From NCBI GenBank assembly GCA_014529385.2, contig CM043953.1:99809342-99873341 (forward strand): a DNA stretch of 64,000 nucleotides, given 5' to 3'. Shown piece by piece: positions 21,279 to 33,200 of this stretch (position 1 is its first letter; each line of letters starts with the position of its first letter). The notes beneath the pieces are model-generated. The model was given only the letters and a program-made list of their open reading frames with translations, was not told the origin of the DNA and did not search any database. Origin of the DNA: Adiantum capillus-veneris (Eukaryota; Streptophyta; Polypodiopsida; Polypodiales; Pteridaceae). The translations under genes were made by a program, and so were the position numbers.

Positions 21279-24200
21279 GTGGTGCTCCCCGATCCCCTTC
21301 AATTGGTATCAGAGCTATGGTGACCGCGGAGAGCACGACGGCTTTGAGAGCTTCGAGGCGATAGCTCGCTCGCTCTCGACGGTGGAGTTCGATCGCGGAG
21401 TTTCATGGAGAGCGATTTTAGCTTGAGGAGCATTGTCTTTGGAGCTTAGGAGCTTGGTGTGGTCAAGCTTGGTCGAGGAGGCGGTTGCGGCTTCCTTGGT
21501 GAGAGGAGCTTTTGAGCTCAGTGGAGCTCGTTAGAGAAGTGCTCGGCGGAGGAGAGCTTGACATTCGAGTGCTTGGATGCTGTTGTGGCAGAGCTCTTGC
21601 GTTGGAGCTTGCATTGAGAGGACATTGCATCACGCAGAGTGGAGCAGGAGCAGGTTCAAGACTGTGTGTAGCTCGTTTTTGCCATTTTCGGGCTCTAAAA
21701 CGCAGTTTTTTGCGTAGCTTCGTCATACAGAGTCAGATCTACATGATCCAGGAGTCTAGGTTAGGGTTTTGGCACGCTCCGGACGCGATGGTGATGTCTA
21801 TTTGCTGAAATTATGCTTTGAATTACAACAGGTACAGCAACAGGTTTATTTGTGCACTTTCGGGTCCCAAAAACACTGTTTTTGGTATATCTCACACACA
21901 TGGAGTATTTTCTGCAGCAACCAGCAAATTCATAGGTGTATACAGGTTTTTGGATATGCATTTGTCCAGAGAGCCACTCATGCGAGAGTGAGCTATGTTG
22001 CCATGGTCTTGGCGGTTTATGTATGCCATATATGGATTTGTGTATTTGTTTATGGCTGAGATTATTTGAGATTTGGCTCAATTTATAGAAGAAACTCTGT
22101 TGGATTTTATCTAGGTTCTCGCCATAGCTTCTACGTATCCGTAGGTTGCTCTTTGACAGTTTAGTGGTTGAGTTTACTCCCACTTTGACAGGTGATTTTC
22201 AGTCATCATTTGGTTGGAGTTTGGAGTCACTTGTGTATGCCCTTGTGTGCCGTATTTCGCATTGCGCATAGCGACAGATCTTGCAAGGTTTTGCGAAATG
22301 TTGCTATAGTTATCTGGCAGACATATGTTTATCGATTGAAAGGTATTTTGGCAGCAATCATCACTCACATGTATGTCATTTGAGGTGCCGTTGAGTGGTA
22401 CTCCGGCAAGAGCGGGTATGCTCATATGTATGACTTTGTGAGGTGATTCCGGTCGAGTTTATTCCCGGATTGGCCATTGTGGCATATATTATTGTCTCTT
22501 TGAGGTTTACTGTTGAGATTTTGCTCCAGTTACAAAGGAGACTCTGTCAAAATTTTGTCAGATATTTATGCGCGATTGAGTCATATTGACTTGTGATTTT
22601 GTGCAAGGTTTTGCACGGTTATTGGTGCAACTTTGCATCAGGTTTTGAGCCATATTTGCAGACTTTTGTTGATGCGATTCGAGCCAGTTTAGGGCTGATT
22701 TGGTTGACATTTGCTACTCATTGTTGGTTGCTCTTTTGCGAGCATTATGGCTGATTTTTCATTTGACTTCTAGCGTTATGGTCTGACACAGTTTGATGGT
22801 GCAGATTTTGTTGCTTGGAAGGAGCATATGCTTGTTGCATTGGCGGATTTGGGGCAGGATAAACCCTTGCGTGGTTTATCGGCGAAGCCCAAGTCTATAC
22901 GTGATGATGATTGGCAGGATCTTGATGAGTTAGCCATGTCTACGATTTGTTTACATCTGGTTGAGTCTGTTTACTGGCAGGTCTCGAGGGAGACTACAAC
23001 TCATGCTTTATGGCAGAGTTTACATGCTATGTACGCGACATCCATGTCTACAGGGAAGTCTAGTCCCACTTCTATGTCCATGGGAGAGATTGATCCCACA
23101 CGCAAGTCTCGACGGCATAGAGACTTGACATGTTGGCATTGTGGACATAGAGGGCACATTAGGCGTCGATGTTTCAGGCGTTTGAGACAACGGAGGCGAG
23201 AGATGCGTGATGCAGATTTGTGCATGACAGATGCTAGTGAGATCAGTACGGTGGTTACTGAGTATGATTGTGACGGCGTTGTCACATTTACATCTAGCTT
23301 GTCTTCAGACGATCTTATGTCTACGGATTGCATATCGGATTGCACATTGTCTTCATATTGGTTACTAGATTCAGATGCTACTTTCCATGTCACGTCGCAT
23401 CGTGAGTGGTTTAGCACGTTTTCTAGTGGGAGACTTGGTTGTGTGCACATGGCTGATGGTGTTGTGTATGACATTGAGGGTGCAGGAGACGTATGTTTGT
23501 CCTTGCCCAGTGGTATGAGATTTACCCTGCGTCATGTGCGTTATGTGCCAGATCTGAGACGGGATTTGATCTCAGTCAGACAGTTACTGGATTGTGGATG
23601 TCAGATTTCGCTACGAGAGCGAGATTTTGTGATGTGTTTGGGTTCGCTAGTGATTGCGAGAGGTTACCCATTGCATGTGGATCACGGGAGAGACGGTGTT
23701 GTCTCTGTGATCATGCAGCCAGGTAGAGAGCGAGAGAGCAGGCGAGTCTCTTTTGCTCATGGGTTGCAGGGTACTTTGCATGGAGTGCAGAGTAGTGAGC
23801 TCGTTGTGCACACAGTTGAAGCACGACTTGAGCAGTCACACAGAGAGGTGACAGAGTCAGACATGCATGCTTTGCTAGTGACTGAGCAAAGTAGAGAGTC
23901 AGTTGTGCGAGATACTTCTATGCAGGATAGACAGGTAGAGCGGTCTTGCTCTAGTGAGTCACGACAGGAGGACGTTGTGCAAGAGTCTATGCATACGGAG
24001 TTAGAGCATGAGAGCTCTAGTGAGTCACAGCAGATTGAGTGGTCATGTTTGCAGTGGATGATTGCAGAGGAGACTGAGATGTCAGCGATTATGCAGTCAT
24101 TCCTTTCTATGCTCGACAGTGAGCATGGGGATATAGTTGTGCAGGATATGTCTTCCAGTAGACATCTAGAGCAGCTGGTTTGCTCTGAGGTTGCACGATA

Positions 24201-27200
24201 GGTTGATGCGTCTTTTGCGGACAGTCAGGAGATGCATGTGGCTGACACGCCTTGTCAGTCAGAGATGCCTATTGCCAGGGATAAATATGTTGATGCATGC
24301 TCCATAGAGCTAGCAGGGCACGCTAGCATTGCATCGGCATTCGGTGGTCTCATGTATGAGATGTTGATCTTGAGACCGGATATCGCAGCTGCAGTGGGAG
24401 CATTTGCAGTTGGGGTTGTCAGTCGTTTGTTGACTGATGATGGCATAGTGCACGAGGGAGATATGCAGGTATTGCGTACATACTTGCAGTACATGTGCGG
24501 TACGTCTGGTGGTGTATGGACTTACACGGGAGCAGGACAGCCGGATGTACACGATCACAGCCAGCCAGTGGGCATCGGTTGAGAGCGGTTTTCTCTCGCC
24601 TTTTGTAGTCTTTAGACTAGGTTCTCTTGCTTAAAGGCACAGTCGCCTTTAAGTGGGAGGTTGTTGGGGTATAGGCGCCTGTGCCTTGCCCGGCCGCCCA
24701 GAGTCTGGGCGCCCACTGACTTGTATACCTTATACATAGCATAAGTGTATAGGGGGCTGCTCACTCTTTGAGTCTCCCCACCCATATCTGTGTGTCGTGT
24801 GTCTCCTTCTCTCTCGCTCACTCTCTGTCTGTGATGCTCCCCGATCCCCTTCAAAGTAGGTAGGGCAAATGGCTAAAAGACCTCTAAAAGAAGCCCTTTG
24901 GGCGCTAGAGAGGGTAGAAGGGGCAGAAGAAGAAGCAGTACCCGCAGCAACACATCTTCTCAGCAGTACCCAATAGTTCGAATGTTTTCCCATCAGCCCT
25001 TTGGCGTTTTAAAGCCACCAGCCTCAACGTTTTTAGCATACAGCGCTAGCCTTGTCCCGCATCGTGGTCCTCGCCTTAGATCTTCAGCGTTCTGTTTTCA
25101 GCCATCATTCCATCAGCGTTTTTCAGTTTTCAGCCTATCGCTGCCACCGGCGATAATAGATCAGCCCACATCCTCATTGTCGTCGTCGTTATCACAATAC
25201 GAAGCATCTCTAGCAGTACCCATAGCGCCTCAGCAGCACCGCAGTACAAGTACCCCTGGTTGTCGTCATCGTCGACGTCGTCATTGACGCAGTACCCCAG
25301 CATGTAGCACCCCTTGCGTTTTGGCTTGGCTCCTGCCTAGCTCAGCGTAGGGATCATCAGGACCTCCGTGTCCTTAGCACCCAAGTACCTTCAGTACCCG
25401 TAGTACCAAGTACCAAGTATTCGTAGTACCCTTCAATATCTCAGTAGTACCAAGCATCTGTATCAAGTACCCATTAGCATCTCAACATCTCATCATTTAG
25501 CATCATTGTATCAACATTTGTGCAAGTAATAAAGCAAGTACTAGCTCTGGCAACAGAACAAGGGGGGCTCTTGAGGGTGGTTGGAACCCAACATGTCACA
25601 AATTGCTGACGTGTCAAGCAACTGAAGAATAGAGCAACTTGCAGATCCTGACCAAGAAGCCTAAACCCTAGAAGCAGCAGGAGAAGTTTTACCAACTTGC
25701 AAAGTCTTGCCGAGTAACCTATTTTTAAAAAAGAGTTCCCACCAACTTATGCTGATGGGGTCTAAGTGACTAAAGGCATTAAAGTAAAACCGGCACAAAA
25801 AAAAAAAAAAGCATAACCAGGTGATGATGTGGAGGAGGAGTACGAATTTCTGCAATTTGCGTTAACCTATTGATGTGGCAGATTTCGCGATTCGCGCTGA
25901 CAGCTGCCATGTGGCAGCTTGTACGGATTTCTCATCTTGCGGGCTGACAACTTTTGGACACTAGATGCTTTTGAGTGTGAATGCTTTTCATGTAACTGCT
26001 TTTCAAGGCCAAGAGCCTCTAAATATGTGCAGAAGGCTCATTCTCTCACACTTTTCTTGGGTGAAGGTGCATAGCGTGAGTACTGACACTGTACCAAGTT
26101 CAAGTAATATAAAGAAATACCGAAAGGGGCGCCAAGGTTTGGGGCCAATGCTCTCTGTGGTGGAATTCCGCCACTCCGTGTTGCGTGTGATCTCTCTCTT
26201 TCAGTTCAATTGTTATTGAAGCGCTAAAAGTTTGTTCAGTATGTTCTTTTCCGTTGGTACGTGGTGCCCGTCTCATGACAGTGGTATCAAAGCTTCAGGG
26301 GTGTGCTTTTCTAAAAGCATACCGGTCCTACCAAAGAGCAGACAGAGCAAGATGGGGCTTCCAAGTTTCACGGGGAATTTTATTTGAAGAATCTTTGTGT
26401 CGCGACCGTGGACTTATTAGCCACCCCCATCCTTACTTCATCACGCATCGGACGCGCTCCTGTCTTCACTGCTCTGTTATAGGGCATAATACAAAGAACC
26501 CAAGATATGGCGTTCATGAATTCAACAGAATACTTGCAGTTTCTCCTCGACGAGCTTCGTGACATTCTTTCGCGGCATCCTCAAGAGAATCTTCCGATGT
26601 TGCAAAGTTTTCAACAGTTTTTGAATTACATGTTACCCCCTCTGATACCCCAGGTGGTACCTCCTCTGGCACCAGAAAGTATGAGAGCTTTCAATCGGTA
26701 ACCTTCCCAATCGTCTGTTCCGATCGGGGGAGTCTTCAGGAATATGGTGGAGCCATCTGACCCTGATCTAGTGCAACCGCCTTTGCCACTGCCGTTAACC
26801 CCACATCTTCCACCACCACCACCATCAAGCTACAATTGTTGGAGCCCATATGGATACCCTTATTATCCGTACCCCGGGATATGCGCCTAACCAATCGAAA
26901 GATTTCAAGGATGGCGGCACGACAATCAAATTTTTCACTTTTTTCGGGGTGAAAGATCAGAAGAAAGCATTGCAGGTCCTATAGCATTTCGACAACATCT
27001 ATGCTTTGGGGAACTATACAGAAGAATCCAAGATTTCTCTAGCAGCGGGATTTCTTAAAGAGAATGCGATGCAGTGGTGGAGTTCAATCGCGACACAACT
27101 GCATGCTCCAAGGACTTGGCAAGCTTTAAAGACAGTCTTTGCACGCAGTTATACGACTTCTCTCTTAAGTCCGGATTTTGGAAGAGGGGCAATTTGAAAA

Positions 27201-30200
27201 TGCTTGCCACAGAAACCATGGATGACTATAACCAAAGGTTTCTCGATGTGTACCTTCCTGTGTCCTTCATTAGAGCAATGAGAGCGATACACCATTGGAC
27301 TACCATATCCATTGCAGGAATATTCTCTCTCTAAGCAATTCTCCACCATGCAAGAGCTTATGGACCATGCCACGGTCGGCTACAAACTGTAAAGGGAAAG
27401 CTGGAGTTTACCACAAAAAGAACCTCTGACCACTATCCACAACTCTTGGCAACAACGAACGAATTCTCGAGAGTCATGAAAGTCAACCGCAAAGGCCTCG
27501 TTTGATGTCTCAACAATGAGACACCTTATTACAAGAAGGCCGATGTTATGGATGCTTTCAAATAGGACAAAACTATTTTGGTTGTCCCCAACGCTTTAAC
27601 AGACCAGTGAAGCTTACGCCTGCGTCGACGGTCAGAATCCCAGGACCATCTTCAGTCGAACGAGCTAAAGCAACCATTGGACTTGTACCTGACATCTATG
27701 GCATACGCCTTGAAAGTACAAATGAATTGTGTCGAGCATATGGCAAAGCAAGGTTGCATCCGTACGTACGTACGGAACCTTCCCATACGGTACAACCGTA
27801 CCGTACAATTCAGTACGGTGGTAATTGGCAAATTTGGGCGAAATTGCAACGATAAGGTGGAAAATGGGAACTCGAGCGGTTTTGGGCTGTTGGGTGGCCT
27901 GGAAGCATAATAGCCAAGGGTTACAACTAAAAACTTATTACACGTAACGATTTCCAGATTCCAAAGAGCTAGTTTCTTCGAAGAACTTCACAGACAGTAG
28001 CACAGAGACTATGGGTTTTTCACTAAAACATGGGTTTTTTACAAATGGTACGTATCTATTACGTACCTGAGAGGTGGTTCAGTACTGTAGTACGGTCTGT
28101 ACATACCTAAAACATGCCGTACACTACGTACCTTTCCAAAGTCAACAGCTTCAAAGTCCTAATTTTCTTTGACCCAGGAGTTGTCGAAAACTTCATCCAT
28201 CCAAAATTCCTCAAGCAGATGGACTTTGATTATGATCCAGAGGGTGGCAAAATCGAAGCCAAATTAGCCAATGGTAAGGCCCAGAAGGTGGTACCCCTTA
28301 TTGGTGCTCTTCCAGTGACCGTCCAAGCATATCACGGAAAAACCAATTTTCACATTATGAAGTTGGGCAACTGTGACGTTCTCTTGGGCATGCCTTGGCA
28401 TGACAAGAATGATGCGACACTCGAAATTGAGAACTGTATAATTACCGTGATGCAGGACAAGCTAGTCGTCCTCAAAGTTTGTCTTTTTGAACAAAAACTT
28501 GAATAAATTATCTAGTTGTTTTTATACTTTTGAACTCTGTTTGAGGAAGTACTAATTGAAATTTGTTTGAAATGGATGGTATCTGTTTTAAACCTATCTT
28601 GGTGCTGATTTGAATCGTTTGACTTTATTTCTAACACTGGTTTCAATGATTGGTGATTTTACTCTCGGGTGGAGTAGTGAGAAATGATGTTTGCGAATGC
28701 TTCCTCATACTCATGGCTCGGACCTTAGTGGTTATATGCGGGGGGAGTATTGAATGTTTGAAAAGTGCTGTTACTCATTGCTCGGACCTGAATAGTTATT
28801 TACAAGGGGAGTATTAAGAAGTCTGAGCAGTGGTTACTCTCAACACCTCCAAACGATGCAGGCTGCGGTCTGGGGGACGTTTGGTTGTAAAAGGCCTCTA
28901 TATCTCATGGCCCGGACCTTTTTAGGTTATTTGCAAGAGGAGTGATGAGGGAGTCATTGAACAGCTCATGACCCGGACCTAGATGGTTATTTGCGGGGGG
29001 AGTGTTCATCGATGGCTTTATGTTTCTATGTCTTGTAACATGCATATGTGAGCATTCGTGTTGCATCGTGATGTGCCAACCACTGAATATTCCTTATTGA
29101 ATGAGATACTTATGGGAAACCAATGACCCAGGATATCAAGAGTTCGGATCTAGAATGAGACTCCTTATCGGATGAGATGCTTCTGGGAAGCCAACGACCT
29201 AGGGAATCGAGAGCTCCAATTTGGAATGAGAAAATTGATTGTCCCACAGAATGTTCCTCGAAATGACCCTCGAAAATTTTTGAGCTAAATTGAGTTGTTT
29301 TGCAGATATGTTATAATCGCGGACAATTACTTTCTTTCAAGAAGGGGGGATGTCACAAATTGCTGACGTGTCAAGCAACTAAAGAACGGAGTCAATGTGC
29401 AGATCTCAGCTGAGAAGCCTAAACCCTAGAAGCAACAGAAGAAGGTTTACCAACTTGCAAAGATTTGCCGAGTGGCCTATTTTCAAAAAAGAGTTCCCAT
29501 CAACTTATGGGACCTCGTCCGATGGGGTCCAAGTGACTAAAGGCATTAGAGTAAAGCCGGCACACACACACAAAAAAGTGTAACGAGGTGATGACGTGGC
29601 AGACGAGTACGGATTTGCCGACCTGCTGACGTGGCAGATTTCTACGACTTGCACTGACAATTGTTTCTCAAAGAGCCTACTGGGGGAGTTGCCCCCTAAG
29701 CGTCCTGAGGATCATACCATTGATCTGATTTCAGGGAGCTCACCTCCTAACTGACCCCTTACAGAGTAAGCCCGACACAACAAGAGGAGATCATGAGTCA
29801 GGTCGATGATCTTCCCGAGAAAGAATTGATTCAACCCAGTTTTTCACCCTTGTGTGCACTAGTTTTGCTTGTTTAGAAGAAGGATGGATCCTGGCGAATG
29901 TGCATCAATTTTTGTGCACTCAACAAGATTACAATCAAGAACAAGTTTCTATACCCAAGATTGACGACATCCTTGATCGACTTCAAGGATCGAGTCATTT
30001 TAGCAAGACTGACCTTAAAAGTGGCTATCATTAGATCCGGATTGCTCGTGAGGATGTTCACAAGACAACATTCCGTACCACTTTTTGTCACGTGCGCACT
30101 TCACTTGCGCTACGTGGACATGTTCTGCCACAATCTAGCATGATCTAGTAGCTTAGGAGTGAGCATGGCACCTTTGTAAGCCTCTAGCAGGACGTGCATA

Positions 30201-33200
30201 TCTAGGCCAGTCATAGTTGCATACCCTCTCTTGCACTGTACGATCATTTTCAGTATATAGACTCGACCCATCCTCTGGCAGATACATAAGGAAGGCCAAG
30301 GCGCTCAATAGAGAGCAGAAGAAGCAGAGACACAAGGAGGCAGGCACCTAGTAGTCAGGCAACACCTCAGGAACTCTAGCGGTTTCTCTAGGGTCAGCCC
30401 AGCATTTTCAGCCATAGAAGTTCAATGTTTTTTCTTACCTATAGCCAGTTTGCGTTTCCAGCCCAGCATCGCCAGCATTTCAGATCAGTTCAGCATTTCC
30501 AGATTCAGATCAGAATAGCGTTTTCAGATTCAGATCAGATTGGTGTTTCCAGATTCAAATCAGATCAGCGTTTCCAGATTCAGATCAGATGAGATCAGCA
30601 TTTTTAGATTTCAGCCTTGACATCGTCATCGTCGTCGTCGACATAGACCCCATTAGTACCTCGTCGTCGACCTCATCAGCGTCAATGTAGTCCCATCAGT
30701 AGCCAGTACACAACATTAGTAGCATCAGTACCCCTCAGCATCAATACCTCAGCATTTAGCATCATTGTAACAGCATTGTGCAAGAATAAAGAAAGTACTT
30801 GCTCTGGCAACAGAGCAAGGGGGCCCTTGAGGGTTGGGACCCTACATCCCTGTGCCGTCTCTTTTCTCTCTCTTGTCTCTCTCTTTCTTTCAGTTCAATT
30901 CAGTTCTTTCAAGTGAAGTAAGTGTCCCTTGTGTTTGTGCGGAGTACTAGATCCGAACAAAATCCTTAAATACTTCCGTTGCACTTGACACTTTTGGACT
31001 CTTATGAGTTTTTCGTGATGCCTTTTGGCCTCACTAATGCTCTAGACACATTTAACCGGATGATGGATCGAATCTTTCGAGAGCACCGACAATTTGTGGG
31101 GACGTTCTTTGATGATATCATTATCTTCTCCAAGTTGGAAACAAAACATCAAGAGCATCTTGTAAAGGTCCTTCAAAGTTTGTGAGATCATAAGTCTATT
31201 ATCAATGGCAAGAAAAGCGAGTTCTTCATACAGGAGATACACTTTCTTGGACATATTATTTCTCCAGAGGGTGTCAGAATGGACCTAGCCAAGGTTGCGA
31301 CTATTCAGAATTTGCCATCTCTTAGGAACGTGCATGATGTGCACAGTTTCTTGGGGCTATGTTCTTACTACAGAAGGTTCATTTTCGGATTTGCAGAAAT
31401 TGCAACACCTTTGCATCATTTGACCAAGAAATGTGCTCCCTTTTCTTGGAAATAGACACAGATCACAACTTTTGAGCGTCTGAAATAAAAGCTTATGAGT
31501 GGACCAATCCTTGTGCTTCCCAATCTGCAGAAACCTTTTCAAGTGCATTGTGATACATGTGGCAACAATTTAGGAGCAGTTTTGCCACAGGATGGTCATG
31601 TGATAGCCTATGAGAGTAGATTATTCTCTAAGGTTAAGATAGTTGCACAGATTTATGAGAAGGAACTTCTTGCAATAATTCATGCATTATCTACTTGGAA
31701 ACATTACCTACTTGGAGCTGATTTCACAGTTCATACTGATCATCAGAGTTTGAGATACTTCTTGTCACAACCGAAGCTGTCAGACAAACATATGAGATGG
31801 GCAAATTTTTTGTCTCTTTCATTTTCAGATTGTTTATGTAGAGGGGAAGAAGAATGTGGTTGTAGATGCCTTATCTCGCAAACCACAAATTTCAGCAGTC
31901 ATTGCTATTTTTCATCACGAGTTGGATGACATGCGACAACAGTATGCTACGGATCCCGATTTTCAAAGCATTTATGATAGCTTATAGGATTCTGAGGCTG
32001 TTCTAGGTTATTCTCTTAAAGAAGGGTTTTGATGAAGACGACTTCAAAATCCAACTAAGTCGTGTGTCACATGACAACTTAGAGAGAAAGTGTTGATTGA
32101 ATGTCATAATCCACCTTTTTCAGGGTATCGTGGAATTGAGACTACATTAAAAGTAATAGATATTCCATGTTATTCTCTTAAAGAAGGATTTTGATGAAGA
32201 CAACTTGAAAATCCAACTAAGTTGTGTGTCACCCGACAACTTAGACAGAAAGTGTTGACTGAATGTCATAATCCACCTTTTTCAGGGCATCGTGGAATTG
32301 AGACTACATTAAAAGCAATAGATACTTCTTTTGGCCTCAACTCAAGGTAGATGTGGACACTTTTGGCATATGGATTGTTGTAGACAGGTTTAATAAGCAA
32401 GCTCATTTTATCCGTGTAAAGAGGACAATTAAAGCAGATCATATGGCAAAGCTGTTCATTACTCATATTTTTACATACCATGGGATGTCTTCTTCTATTG
32501 TTTCATATAGAGATCCCAAGATGACATCTATTGTTTCAGATAGAGATCCCAGGATGACGAGTCTGTTTTGGCGAGCTTTATGTGAGAATTTGGGAACTAC
32601 ATTGAAGTTCTCTTCTTCTTTTCATCCACAAATAGATGGGCAGTCAGAGATTACAAATCCAGTTGTGTTGGATTTGTTAAAGTGTTATGTTTCAGACCAC
32701 AAATCATTGTGGAATAGATATCTGCCATTGGTGGAGTTCGCCTATAACAACATGGTCCACACATCGACAGGGAAGGCCCCATTTGAAATTGTTTAAGATG
32801 GCAAGAAAGTTCCGCCTATCTTGTGCACCAAAGATAAGATTTTTGAGGCAGATTGCTTTTTGGAGGATCTTGATACCTCATTTTCCAAGATAAAGAAGGG
32901 TTTGCAGAAGTCTCTCGAAAAACACAAAAAGGCAGCGGATAAGCATCGTAGAGACATGCAGCTTAAAGAGAATGATTGGGTACTACTCAAGTTTGAAAAA
33001 CACGCCTCAGAAAGGAAAAGTGCAACGAGAGGCTTTATCCAAAGCTGAGTATGCGATACTATGGTCCTTTCCAAATCAGTGAGCAAATCAATGATGTTGC
33101 TTTGAGATTGAAGCTGTCAGATCATTGGAAGATTCACAATGCTTTTTATGTGAGTCTTCTGCGTCCTTTTAAAGGACAAGTGCTAGAGGATATGATTGTT

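Larger units (their letters stand above)
21072..24853 (+). mobile_element. Complete non-autonomous Ty1/copia element (TSD AAGTA)
   Basis: It is flanked by AAGTA at 21067-21071 and 24854-24858. LTRs are 21072-21301 and 24662-24853, both starting TGTTGGGGTATAGG and ending CCCTTCA, with only about three substitutions outside the CT tract, so the insertion is young. The primer-binding site TGGTATCAGAGC (21304-21315) is that of initiator tRNA-Met, and the polypurine tract is AAGTGGGAGG just before 24662. The interior has a 1.4-kb leader and one coding block (22747-24582) with Gag, a protease-like domain and a short RT/RNase H connector. Integrase, RT palm and RNase H are absent. Mobility would need proteins from another copia element. 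Confidence 0.9.
20831..25593 (+). mobile_element. LTR-B family fragment, split by the copia insertion at 21072-24853
   Basis: 20831-21020 (TGTCACGTGCG...CCCTCTCTTGCA) matches the first 155 bp of the complete solo LTR at 30086-30990. 25480-25593 (CATTTAGCATCATTGTA...GGAACCCAACA) matches positions further along that LTR. The two halves are separated by a complete element with TSD AAGTA. The right end of LTR-B is missing where the gypsy LTR begins at 25594. Confidence 0.7.
25594..29665 (+). mobile_element. Ty3/gypsy unit with Gag and protease but no RT or integrase
   Basis: The 5' LTR is 25594-26280 (TGTCACAAATTGC...TCATGACA) and the primer site TGGTATCAAAGC is at 26282-26293. The 3' LTR starts at 29351 after the polypurine run AAGAAGGGGGGA and is cut at about 29665. 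Inside are a decayed Gag (26507-27600), a GTAC-rich palindromic insertion (27750-28136), an intact-looking protease frame (28114-28506) and an 840-bp non-coding tail with repeats. The region expected to hold RT, RNase H, integrase and chromodomain is absent, while a pol-only relative starts immediately after the truncated LTR. Confidence 0.8.
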
